A DNA stretch of 64,000 nt. It comes from Roseomonas haemaphysalidis (lineage in GTDB: Bacteria > Pseudomonadota > Alphaproteobacteria > Acetobacterales > Acetobacteraceae). The stretch lies in NCBI RefSeq assembly GCF_017355405.1, contig NZ_CP061177.1, forward strand, positions 1 through 64,000, given 5' to 3'. Positions 34,423 through 44,400 of the stretch are shown here, in pieces. How positions within the stretch are numbered: the first letter of the stretch is position 1; each line of letters begins with the position of its first letter. A model generated the notes under the pieces. It was not told the DNA's origin. It did not search any database and saw nothing but the letters and a program-made list of their open reading frames with translations. A program made the translations under genes and the position numbers.

Positions 34423-34614
34423 ATGCAGCAGCCCACCGCCCCCGCCCATCCGGAGGAGATGCGCGCCCGCATCGCCCTGACCCTCCGGCATGGCCGCGGC
34501 CTGGAGGTCACGGCCCGCACCACCCCCGCCGGGCTGGTGGCGGTGGGGGTGCTGGTATCGGCCATCCTGCTGTCCACCGCCGTGCTGGTGGGGGAAGCCA
34601 AGCGGCGCCGCTGA
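34423..34614 (+). CDS. Small single-pass membrane protein
   Basis: A 63-residue protein with one membrane helix (residues 36-57, LVAVGVLVSAILLSTAVLV) and a basic end (EAKRRR), preceded by a soluble N-terminal part containing Arg and His. CAGGAG lies 10 bases before ATG 34423, and it follows holC by 48 bases, so it probably belongs to the pepA-holC operon. No family recognised; orientation would be N-out or N-in depending on charge, with the basic C-tail favouring C-in. Confidence 0.6.
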   Translation: MQQPTAPAHPEEMRARIALTLRHGRGLEVTARTTPAGLVAVGVLVSAILLSTAVLVGEAKRRR

Positions 34615-34627
34615 CGGCGCCGCCCGG

Positions 34628-35380
34628 TCAGATCACCAGCCCGCCGTTCACGTGCAGCACCTGCCCCGTGACATAGGACGCGCCGGGCGAGGCCAGAAAC
34701 GCCACCGCCGCCGCCACCTCCTCCGGCAGCCCGATGCGCCCCAGCGGGATGCGCGCGGCCATGGCGGCGCGCGCGCCCTCATCCACCGCCGAATGCCCCT
34801 GCGCGTCCTTGCGGATGTAGCCCGGCGCCACGGCGTTGACGGTCACAGCCGGCGCCCATTCCACCGCCAGGGTCCTGACCAGCGCCTCCACCCCCGCCTT
34901 GGCCACCGCCGTGGCGGGAAACAGCGTGGCATCCGGCCGGAAGCTGTGCGCCACAAAAGACGACACGGCCACCAGGCGCGGCGCCCGGCCCGAGGCCGCC
35001 AGCCACGGCGCCGCCGCCCGCGCCAGCCGCAGCATGGCCCACAGCACCGTGTCCTGGCTGCGGGCGAAGCCTTCTTCCGTCAACTCGGCCACGGAGGTCC
35101 GGTCGGCGAAGCCGGCGTTGCACACCACCACGTCCAGCCCGCCCAGCGCGGCCGTCGCTTCCGCCACCAGCGCTTCCGGCTCGCCGGCCACGGACAGGTC
35201 GCGCAACAGCACATGCGCGGTGCCGCCGGCGTCCCGCACCGCCGCCGCCACGCGTTCGGCGCCGTCCCGGTTGCGGCGGGCATGCACCGCCACCGACACC
35301 CCCGGCCCGGCCAGGGCGCGCGCCGTGGCGGCGCCGATGCCGCTGGAAGCGCCCGTGACCAGCACCCGTCGTTCCGTCAT
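34628..35380 (-). CDS. SDR-family oxidoreductase lacking the catalytic Tyr
   Basis: A 250-residue FabG-like Rossmann protein. NAD(P)-binding TGASSGIG (9-16), CNAG at the end of beta-4, catalytic-type Ser in VAVSSF and the C-terminal PGASYVTGQVLHVNGG are present. The YxxxK active-site motif reads T-A-V-A-K (FPATAVAKAG), so Lys remains but the Tyr is absent. Either the activity uses a different acid or the protein is non-catalytic. It is divergent from the D-2-hydroxyacid dehydrogenase across an F1 element. Confidence 0.8.
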   Translation of the reverse strand: MTERRVLVTGASSGIGAATARALAGPGVSVAVHARRNRDGAERVAAAVRDAGGTAHVLLRDLSVAGEPEALVAEATAALGGLDVVVCNAGFADRTSVAELTEEGFARSQDTVLWAMLRLARAAAPWLAASGRAPRLVAVSSFVAHSFRPDATLFPATAVAKAGVEALVRTLAVEWAPAVTVNAVAPGYIRKDAQGHSAVDEGARAAMAARIPLGRIGLPEEVAAAVAFLASPGASYVTGQVLHVNGGLVI

Positions 35381-35420
35381 GCCCGCGTCGTCCTGCCGTG
35401 ATGGGGCGAGGATAAGACAG

Positions 35421-35577
35421 CAAGGCCGGGGAAAGAATTCCCCGGGCCCCTTCTTTTTTTCTGTCCGGTTTCACGCTGCCGCGGCTCTGGCCGGAGCGCC
35501 CCCACCGCCACGGCCACCCCCGGAAAACAGAGAAGGAAACGATGGGGGACCGGGGGAATTCCTTCCCCCGGCCTTCC
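35421..35577. repeat. F1 intergenic repeat, paired, between divergent genes (copy g)
   Basis: The left box (35421-35460) has GGGGAAAGAATTCCCC, followed by CTTCTTTTTTT. The right box (35541-35577) has GGGGGAATTCCTTCCCCC preceded by AAGGAAACGATG. Unlike other copies this one lies upstream of both flanking genes (SDR on minus, dehydrogenase on plus), so it cannot simply be a terminator for them. Confidence 0.8.
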
Positions 35578-35666
35578 TCCACGCCCGCCACCTTGCGCCC
35601 CCCCGCCCCCGAAAGCATGCTTCCCCGCACCCGGCGCGATGACCGGATGCAGGAGGATACGAGCCG

Positions 35667-36674
35667 ATGCTGACCGTGCTGGAGCCCGAGCGGCTCTACC
35701 CCGATACCGCCGAGGAGCAGCGCATCCTGGGCCCCGGCGTGCGGCTGCTGCATGGCGGCGGCGAGGAATCGCTGGCCGGCGTGCCGGATGCCGTGGCGGC
35801 CGAGGTGGAAGGCCTGTTCGTGTTCCGCAACTGGCTGCCGGCCGAGCAGATCGCCCGCTTTCCCAGGCTGCGCGCCGTGGTGCGCATGGGCGTGGGCTAC
35901 GACCGGCTGGACCGGGCGGAGCTGGGGCGGCGCGGCGTGCTGGTGTGCAACGTGCCCGACTACGGCACCACCGAGGTGGCGGACCACGCCGTGACCCTGG
36001 CGCTGGCGCTGCGGCGCGGCATCACGCTGCACCACGACCTGCAGCGCGCGGCGCCGCCGGCGCCCTTCGTTTACGTGCGCCACCCGGCCCTGCAGCGGCT
36101 GGGGCGGCAAACGGTGGGCATCCTGGGGCTGGGGCGGATCGGCACGGCGGCGGCGCTGCGCTTCAAGGCCTTCGGTTGCCGCGTGGTGTTCCACGACCCC
36201 TATGTGGACAACGGCTGGGACCGGGCGCTGGGCATCGAGCGCGTGCGCACGCAGGAGGAGCTGCTGGAGCAGGCCGACATCCTGTCCCTGCACGCGCCGC
36301 TGACGCGCCACACCCGCGGCTTCGTGGGCGCGGCGCAGCTGGCGCGGCTGCCGGCGGGCGCCGTGGTGGTCAACACCGCGCGCGGCCCGATGATCGACAT
36401 CGAGGCGCTCTACGATGCCCTGAAGTCCGGCCATGTCGGCGCCGCCGGCCTGGACGTCATCCCGGACGAGCCGCCGGCCGACCCGCCGCCCCGCCTGCTG
36501 GCGGCCTACCGCGCGCGAGAACCCTGGCTGGACGGGCGGCTGATCATTACGCCGCACAGTGCTTTCTACACGCCAGACGCGTATGACGACATCCGCACCA
36601 AGAGCGCCGAAACCATGCGCGACGTGTTGCTGGACGGCCATTCGGCCAATGTGATCACGCCCGAAATGGATTGA
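35667..36674 (+). CDS. C-terminal-binding-protein-type D-2-hydroxyacid dehydrogenase
   Basis: A 335-residue NAD-dependent 2-hydroxyacid dehydrogenase. NAD-binding GILGLGRIGTAAALRFKAFG near 152-171; substrate-binding VVRMGVGYDRLD; catalytic Arg in NTARGPMID, Glu in DVIPDEPP and His in ITPHSAFYT. The GYDRLD and SAFYTPDA blocks fit the CtBP-like subgroup more than lactate or glycerate dehydrogenases. AGGAGG precedes the ATG. It is followed at once by a strong hairpin. Confidence 0.9.
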   Translation: MLTVLEPERLYPDTAEEQRILGPGVRLLHGGGEESLAGVPDAVAAEVEGLFVFRNWLPAEQIARFPRLRAVVRMGVGYDRLDRAELGRRGVLVCNVPDYGTTEVADHAVTLALALRRGITLHHDLQRAAPPAPFVYVRHPALQRLGRQTVGILGLGRIGTAAALRFKAFGCRVVFHDPYVDNGWDRALGIERVRTQEELLEQADILSLHAPLTRHTRGFVGAAQLARLPAGAVVVNTARGPMIDIEALYDALKSGHVGAAGLDVIPDEPPADPPPRLLAAYRAREPWLDGRLIITPHSAFYTPDAYDDIRTKSAETMRDVLLDGHSANVITPEMD

Positions 36675-36684
36675 ACGGCGCCAT

Positions 36685-36712
36685 CGCCGCCGCCGCACTC
36701 GCGGCGGCGGCG
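36685..36712. terminator. Strong GC hairpin after the dehydrogenase gene
   Basis: Arms CGCCGCCGCCGC and GCGGCGGCGGCG form a perfect 12-bp stem with an ACTC loop, beginning 10 bases after the stop codon. It has no T-tract. This is a probable 3' end. The rest of the 384-bp gap is unusually A/T-rich in its middle (36735-36810) without a gene. Confidence 0.55.
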
Positions 36713-36951
36713 ACGGCCCGGCTTTCCGGCAAGTGATCACGCGGCGACAATCTTGAACGCCGCATGCAATTCCTCATTCACGCCATAGTGATTCCAGGCA
36801 ATAATACTGCATTGCGGCCAAGTGGGCCGCGATGGCGGCCTCCTGCGGTCCCGCTCCGGTCACGATCTCCGGTCCGGCCTGCCGGAACCGGCGACAGGGG
36901 CGCGCTGGGCTCTGAAACGGGCTTCGCGCGGCCAGGGCCATGACGATCAGC

Positions 36952-36981
36952 GGTTGTGTTATTCGCAGTTGCAACATAACC
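36952..36981. promoter_or_regulatory. Inverted repeat upstream of the glycosyltransferase/PKS locus
   Basis: GGTTGTGTT and AACATAACC form a 9-base inverted repeat with one mismatch and a 12-base spacer, 78 bases before the glycosyltransferase start. It is in the promoter-bearing part of a long gap, so an operator for the capsule-type operon is possible. No regulator can be named. Confidence 0.35.
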
Positions 36982-37058
36982 AGAATGACAGACGACCGGC
37001 ACCTGGGCCGTTGCCGCCCACGGACCGCCGGCGCCGCCGGGATGCAGGCTGGAGGGCG

Positions 37059-38354
37059 ATGATGCAGGTGATCCTCGACGTGTCCCGCCTGCTGGCCTGC
37101 AGCCGGCGCCCCACGCCATCCGGCATCGACCGCGTGGAGCTGGCCTATACCCGCCGCTGGATCGAGGCCCCCGCCAACAGCTGCGCCTTTGTGGCGCAGG
37201 ACCTGCGCGGCGGCTTCGCCCTCCTGCCGCGCGACCTGGTGGCCGAGCTGGCGCAGGCGCTGACGGCCGCCTGGACCGGCGGCGCCGATGCCGCCGCGGC
37301 CGCGCGCCACGCCGGCGCCGTGGCGCTCGGCGCGCGCGGCCGGCTGCTGCTGGGGCGCGGGCGCGGCGCGCTGGGGCGGCTGCTGGACAACGGCCGCCGC
37401 ACCGCCTTTCTCCTGGTGTCCCACCGCGCGCTGGAGCGCCAGGCGCCGATCGAGGCGATGCGCCGGGCCGGCGCCGCCTTTGTGCCGCTGATCCACGACA
37501 TCATCCCCGTCACCCACCCGGAATACGCCCGCCCCGGGCAGGCCGAGAAGCACCGCCGCCGCATGGCCAGCACCGGGGCCATGGCCGATGGCGTGATCGT
37601 CAATTCCGAGGCGACGGCGCAGGCGCTGCGGCCCTGGCTGCGGCAGCAGGCGGTGCCGGTGCTGGTGGCGCCGCTCGGCATCGACGTCGCGCCGGAGCCG
37701 CCGCCGGCCGGGCCGGGCGGGGAAGGGCACCCCTACTTCGTGATGCTCGGCACCATCGAGCCGCGCAAGAACCACCTGCTGCTGCTGCACCTGTGGCGCA
37801 ACATGGCGGCGGCGCGCTCCGCCGGCCAGCCCGCGCCGCGGCTGGTGATCGTCGGCAAGCGCGGCTGGGAAAACGAGAACGTCGTCGACATCCTGGAACG
37901 CTGCGTGGCGCTGGACGGCATCGTGCGCGAAGCCGGGCAGCTGCCCGACCGCGAGGTGACGGCGCTGCTGCGCGGCGCTCGCGCCCTGCTGTTCCCTTCC
38001 TTCGCCGAGGGCTACGGCCTGCCGCTGGCGGAAGCGCTGGCGCTGGGCGTGCCCGCCGTGTGTTCCGACCTGCCGGCGCTGCGCGAGGTCGGCGGCGCCG
38101 TGCCCGACTACCTGGACCCGCTGGACGGCGCCGCGTGGCGCGACGCGGTGCAGGACTACGCCGCGCCGCGCGGGCCGCGCCGCGCCGCCCAGCTGGACCG
38201 CCTGCGGCATTGGCGCGCCCCCGGCTGGCAGGAGCATTTCGCGCTGGTGGACGGGCTGCTGGCGCGCGTCACCACCCCGGCCGCGCAACTGGCCCCCTAT
38301 GCCGCCCCACGCCGCGCCGCCCATGTTGCGGTGCGGGATGCGGCCGTGTCATGA
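37059..38354 (+). CDS. Glycosyltransferase family 4 (GT-B)
   Basis: A 431-residue cytosolic glycosyltransferase. The N-terminal half has ILDVSRLLACSRRPTPSGIDRVELAY, an acceptor-domain start found in capsule and O-antigen mannosyltransferase-like enzymes, and FVPLIHDIIPVTHPEY. The donor half has MLGTIEPRKNHLLLL, GKRGWENENVV and the FPSFAEGYGLPLAEALALGVPAVCSD signature with the E-x7-E glutamates. GGAGGG lies before ATG 37059 (a second ATG follows). First gene of the PKS/capsule-type locus, 57 bases before the PKS; a GDP- or UDP-sugar transferase acting on the glycan is the inferred role. Confidence 0.88.
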   Translation: MMQVILDVSRLLACSRRPTPSGIDRVELAYTRRWIEAPANSCAFVAQDLRGGFALLPRDLVAELAQALTAAWTGGADAAAAARHAGAVALGARGRLLLGRGRGALGRLLDNGRRTAFLLVSHRALERQAPIEAMRRAGAAFVPLIHDIIPVTHPEYARPGQAEKHRRRMASTGAMADGVIVNSEATAQALRPWLRQQAVPVLVAPLGIDVAPEPPPAGPGGEGHPYFVMLGTIEPRKNHLLLLHLWRNMAAARSAGQPAPRLVIVGKRGWENENVVDILERCVALDGIVREAGQLPDREVTALLRGARALLFPSFAEGYGLPLAEALALGVPAVCSDLPALREVGGAVPDYLDPLDGAAWRDAVQDYAAPRGPRRAAQLDRLRHWRAPGWQEHFALVDGLLARVTTPAAQLAPYAAPRRAAHVAVRDAAVS

Positions 38355-38411
38355 CGGCCGAGGTCATGCTTTCCCCTGCCTGCCCGCCCCGCCGGGCCGC
38401 CGAATAACAGG

Positions 38412-41400
38412 ATGCCGGACATCGCTTCCCGGAACGCCCGCCCCGCCGCGCCCCGCACCAAGCCCGCCGCCGCCGTGACCGCCGTGCCCCAGCCTGTCGC
38501 CATCGTCGGCGCCGCCTGCCGCCTGCCGGGCGCGCCGGACCTGGAAGCCTTCTGGTCGCTACTGGCGGCGGGCGTGGACGCCGTGGGCACGCTGCCCGCC
38601 GGCCGCTTCGCGCAGGATGCCTTTCTGCACCCGCGCAAAAGCGAACCCGGGCGCGCCTACAGCTTCGCCGCCGGGCACCTGGGCGACATCTCGGGCTTCG
38701 ACGCGCCGGCCTTCGGCCTGTCCCCGCGCGAGGCGATGGAGATGGACCCGCAGCAGCGCCTGCTGCTGGAAGTGGCGGCCGAGGCGGTGGAGGATGCGGG
38801 CATCCCCGCCGCCGCGCTGGCCGGGCGCGCCATCGGCGTCTACGTCGGCGGCTCTTCCACCGACTATGCCGAGCTGCGGCTGGCCGACCACGCGGGCGCC
38901 GACCGCTACTTCATGACCGGCAACACGCTGTCCATCCTGTCCAACCGCCTGACCAACCTGTTTGACCTGCGCGGCGGCGGCCAGACGGTGGACACCGCCT
39001 GCTCCTCCTCGCTGGTGGCGCTGCACCTCGCCGCCCAGGCGATCCGCGCCGGGGAGATCGAGGCGGCGCTGGTGGGCGGCGTGCAGCTGCTCCTGTCGCC
39101 CTACGCCTTCACCGGCTTTTCCCGCGCCGGCATGCTGTCCGCGCGCGGCCGCTGCTCCGCCTTTTCCGCCGACGCCGACGGCTATGTGCGCGGCGAGGGC
39201 GCGGGCGTGGTGCTGCTCAAGCCCCTGGCCCAGGCCCTGGCGGATGGCGACCGGGTGCGCGGCGTGATCCTCGGCACCGGCAGCAACGCCGCCGGCCGCA
39301 CCATCGGCCTGTCGCTGCCGAGCCGCGAGGCCCAGGCCGCCCTGCTGGCCCGCGTGTTGCGCCTTTCCGGCCGCGACGCCGCCGACCTCGCCTTCTTCGA
39401 GGCGCACGGCACCGGCACCCAGGTGGGCGACCCGGCGGAAAGCTGGGCCATCGGCACCACCTTCGCGCAGGGGCGCGCGGCGCCGCTGCCGGTGGGCTCG
39501 GTGAAAACCAACATCGGCCACCTGGAGCCCGCCTCCGGCATGGCCGGGCTGCTCAAGGCCATGCTGGTGCTGGAACGCGGCCTGCTGCCGGCCAGCCTGC
39601 ACCTCGGCACGCCCAACCCCAACATCGACTTCGCCGCGCTGAACATCCGCGTGCCCACGGCGGCCGAGCCGCTGGCGCTAGACCCGCGGTCGCTGGCCGG
39701 CGTCAACAGCTTCGGCTTCGGCGGCACCAACGCCACGGTGCTGCTGGCGCCGCCCCCCGCGCCGCCGCCCGTTGCCGCGCAAGACAACGGCCCGCCGCCG
39801 CCGCTGCTGCTGTCCGCCCCCTCCGCCGCCGCGCTGCGCGGGCTGGCCGGCCGCTGGCAGGCGCTGCTCGCCGCGCGGATGCGCCGCCGCCGGCGCCGCT
39901 GCTGCGCGGCGCCCTGCGGGCGCGCGACCTGCACGCCCACCGCCTGGCGCTGCGCGCGCCGGACGCGGCCGGGCTGGCCCGGCAGCTCGGCGCCTGGCTG
40001 GGCCAGGGGGAAAGCGCGGTGCTGTCCGGCACCAGCCGCGCCGCGGCGGAAGGCCCGATCGCCTTTGTGTTTTCCGGCAACGGCGCGCAGCTGGCCGGCA
40101 TGGCGCAGCACGCCATGGCGCACAACGCCGCCTTTCGCGCCGCGGTGGAAGCGGCGGATGCCGTGCTCGCCCCGATGACCGGCTGGTCCGGCGCCGCGCT
40201 GCTGGCCGAAGACGTTTCGGCGGACACGCTGCAAGGCACCGACTTCGCCCAGCCGCTGCTGTTCCTGGCGCAGCTCGGCATCGTGGCGGCGCTGGATGCC
40301 GAGGGGCTGCGCCCCGGCCTGTGCCTCGGCCATTCGGTGGGCGAGGTCGCGGCCGCCTGCGTGGCGGGCATCCTGTCGCTGGAACAGGCGGCGCGGCTGG
40401 TGGTGGCGCGCTCCTCGGCGCAGCACGCCACGCGCGGCCACGGCCGCATGGGCGCGGTGGGCGCTTCCGCCGCCGACTGCGCGCCGCTGCTGCGCGAGGC
40501 CGGCACCGATGCCAGCGGCTGGGCGGCCGAGATCGCCGCCTTCAACGCGCCGGACGCCGTGTCGGTCGCGGGGCCGGCGGAATGCGTGGCCCGGGTGGTG
40601 GCGCTCGCCAAGGCGCGGCGCTGGCCCGCCGTGCTGCTCGGGCTGGACTACGCCTTTCATTCGGCGGCCATGGACCCGGTGCGCGACCGGCTGCAAAGCG
40701 CGCTGGCCGGCATCGCCCCCGGCCCCGGCCGACTGCCGTTCCTGTCCTCCGTGTCCGGCGCGCCGGTCGGGGGCGAGGCGATGGACGCCGAATACTGGTG
40801 GCGCAACCTGCGCGCGCCCGTGCAGTTCGAGGGCGCGGCGCGCGCGGCGGCGGCGGCCGGCGCCCGGCTGTTCATCGAGATCGGCCCCAACCCCGTGCTG
40901 CAATCCTACCTGCGCGACAGCCTGCGCGCGGCGGGCAGCGAGGCGCCGGTGCTGGCCAGCCTGACCAAGCGCGACGCGCTGGACGCCGACCCCTTCCCCG
41001 GCATCGCCGACCGCGCCTTTGTGGCGGGCGCCGACCCGCGCGATGCCGCGCACTGGCAGGGCCCGGCCACGCGCCACGGCCTGCCGTTGACGCCGTTCGA
41101 CCGCCAGCCCCACTGGTTCGCTGGCACCGCCGAGGCCGCGCGGCTGCACGACCCGCTGCGCGACGGCGCCCTGCTCGGCTTCCGCCAGGGCGCCGCGCCC
41201 GGCTGCTGGACGCGCCCGCTGGACAGCCAGCAGGAACCCTGGCTGGCCGACCACGCCCTGCTGGGCGAGGCGGTGCTGCCCGCCGCCGGCATGGCCGAGA
41301 TGGCGCTGGCCGCCGCCGCGCGCTTCTGGCCCGACGCCCCGGCGCTGGAGCTGCGCGACCTGCAGCTGCTGCGCACCCTGCCCGTGGCGCGCGACACGGC

Positions 41401-44400
41401 GCGCGAGCTGCGGCTGAGCATGGATGGCGACACCGGCCTGTTCCGCCTGGAAAGCCGCCCGCGCCTGTCGGCCGAGAACTGGACGCTGCACGCGCGCGGC
41501 CAGGCCGGCCCCGCCACCCTCGCCGCCTTGCCACCCCTTTCCCCGGACAACGACCCGCCGGACGAGCCGGTGGGCGCCGAGCAGCTCCTGGCCACCGCGC
41601 AGCGCTTCGGCCTGGACTACGGCCCCGCCTTCCGCCCGGTGCGGGAGCTGCGGCTCGCCCCGCGCGGCGCCGGCGCCACGCTGCGCCTGTTCCTGCCCGA
41701 TGCGGCGCCGCCCGATGCCGGCTTTCTCTTGCACCCGGTGCGGCTGGACGGCGCGTTGCAGGGGCTGCTGCCGCTGCTGAACACGGCGGGGGCCGAGGAC
41801 GGCCGCGCCATGGTGCCGGTGCGCTTCGGCCGGCTGGTGGTGCGGCGCGGCGCAGCGCTGGCGGTGCGCGCCGTGCTGCGGGTCACGCATCGCGGCACCC
41901 GCTCGGGCCGCGCCGGCATCGTGCTGCTGGACGGCACGGGCGCGGTGGTGGCGCGGCTGGACGAGGCCTGGATGCAGGCCATCCGCCTGCCCACGCGCGG
42001 CACCGCCGCCGAAGCGGCCTTTCGCGTGGCCGAGCGCCCGTCGCTGGATCTCGCCGCCCCCGCCGCCCCGCCGCTGGACGCGGCGCTGGACGCCGCCCTG
42101 GCGCGCGACGCCCTTCTGGACCTGTCCGAGCCCGCGCTGCTGCTGGAAGGCCACGTGCTGAGCAGCGCCCACGCCGCGCTGCTGCGCTGGCCCGCCACGG
42201 CCCTGCGCCACCCCGCCCCCTACGCCGCCGCCCTGCTGCGCGCCCTGGCCGAGGACGGGCTGGCCGAGCAGGCCGCCGATGGCTGGCGCCTGTTGCCGGC
42301 CGGCGAGCTGCCGCCCGCCGCCAGCATCTGGCAGGCCGTGCTGGCCGAGCGCCCGATGCTGGCGCATGAGCTGGCCTGGCTCGCCCTGGCCGCCGAGCGG
42401 CTGCCGGCGGCGCTGGACGGCATGGCGCAGCCCGAGGCGCCCCCCTCGCCCGACGCCGCCTTTCGCGCCCGCCTGGCCGAACCGCTGGCCGCCGCCGTGG
42501 CCGCCCTGGCCGCCGCCTGGCCGGCCGGGCGCGTGCTGCGCGTGGCCGAGATCGGCGCCCAGGGCGGCGCGCTGAGCTTGGCGCTGCTGGCCGCCCTGGC
42601 CGCCAGCGGCCGGCAGGTGCGCTTTGCCGCCCTGTCCGCCGACCCGCGCGCCGCCGCCCTGCCGCCGCAGAACGAGCGGCTGGAGGTGGCCTTTCATTCC
42701 TGGCAGCCCGGCACGCCGCTGCCGGTGGAAGCCGACATCGTGGTGGGGCTGGCCGCCGCCGCGGGGCCGCGCCTCGGCACCCGGCTCTTGCCATCCCTGA
42801 TGCAGGCCCTGGCCCCCGGCGGCACCCTGCTGCTGGCCGAGCCGCTGCCCGGCCGCGCCTGGCACTTCGCGCATGGCCAGGAAGCCGGCTTCTGGGAAGG
42901 CGAGGGCCCCGACGGCAGCAGCCTGCCCGACCAGCCCGGCTGGCTGGCCGCGCTGGAGGGCTGGGACGCGCCGCGCGCCGAGCCGCTCCGGGCCGCTCCC
43001 CTGCCCGCGCTGCTGCTGGCCGCCCGCCGCCCGGCCGATGCCGCCGCCATTCCCGCGCCCGCCGCCACCGCCCGCTTTGTTCTGTTCGCCGATGCCGCCG
43101 CGCTGCCGCTGGCCGGGGAGTTGGCCGGGGCCCTGCGCGCCGCCGGCGCCACCGTGGCCTCGGCCGCACCGCTGCACCCCACGCCGCCGCCCCGGCTGCT
43201 GCGCGGCGCCCGCGTGGTGGCCGTGTCGGCCCCGGGCGGCGCGCTGGCCGGGTCGCTCGCCGCCGTCACGGCCCTGGCCGAGGCCGCGCGCGGCAGCAGC
43301 GCCGCCTTCACCCTGGTCGCCCCCGGCGGCGCCGCCGACCCCGCCGCCGCCGCGCTGCTGGGCCTCGGCCGCGTGCTGGCCAACGAGATGCCGGAGCTGG
43401 CGCCGCGCCGCATCGCGCTGGACCCCGGCGAGCCCGCCGCCCGCCTGCTGCCCGAACTGCTGGACACGGCGCCGGAGCCGGAGCCGGAACTGCGCCTGGC
43501 CCCCGGCGCCCGTCTGGTGCCGCGCGTGGTGCCCGGCCCCGCCGCCGCCGCGCCGCCCGCCGGCCCCGCCATGCTGGCCATCCGCCAGCCCGGCCAGCTC
43601 GGCACGCTGGAATGGCGCCCGCAGCCGCCCTTGCCCGTGGCGCCGGAAGACGTGGTGGTGCGCGTGCACGCCGCCGGGCTGAACTTCCGCGACCTGATGT
43701 GGGCCCAGGGCCTGCTGCCGGAAGAAGCGCTGATGGACGGCTTCGCCGGCCCGTCGCTCGGCATGGAAATGGCGGGCGTGGTGGAAGCCGCCCCCGCCGG
43801 CAGCGGCTTCTCGCCCGGGGACCGGGTGTTCGGCTTCGCCCCCGCCGCCTTTGCCAGCCGCGTGCGCACCCGCCCGGAGGCCATCGCCCCCCTGCCGCCC
43901 GGGCTGGACTTCGCCGCCGCCGCCACCGTGCCGGTGGCCTTTCTCACCGCCGTCTACGCGCTGGAGGACTGCGCCCGCATCCAGCCGGGCGAGACGGTGC
44001 TGATCCATGGCGGCGCCGGGGCCGTGGGCCTCGCCGCCTTGCAGGTGGCGCTGGCCGCGGGCGCGCGCGTCGCCAGCACCGCCGGCACCCCCGCCAAGCG
44101 CGCATTCCTGCGCGCCGCCGGCGCCGAGCTGGTGCTGGATTCCCGCGACCCCGGCTTCGCCGACGCCCTGCGCGCCTGCTGGCCGGATGGCGTGGACGTG
44201 GTGCTGAATTCCCTGGCCGGCACGGCGATGGAACGCAGCCTGGAGCTGTGCAAGCCCTTCGGCCGCTTTGTGGAACTCGGCAAGCGCGACTTCTTTGAGA
44301 ACACCCGCGTCGGCCTGCGCCCGTGGCGGCGCAACCTCACCTATTTCGGCGTGGACGTGGACCAGCTGCCCAAGGCGCGGCCGGCGCTGGCGCGGGCGCT

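Noticed and set aside
34628..35380. SDR as the RkpH partner of the PKS locus
   Set aside because: It points away from the locus, lies beyond an F1 element and another gene, and lacks the catalytic Tyr, so there is no support beyond distance.
37146..37681. Minus-strand frame opposite the glycosyltransferase
   Set aside because: It is a Ser/Arg-rich shadow of a strongly supported plus-strand gene.
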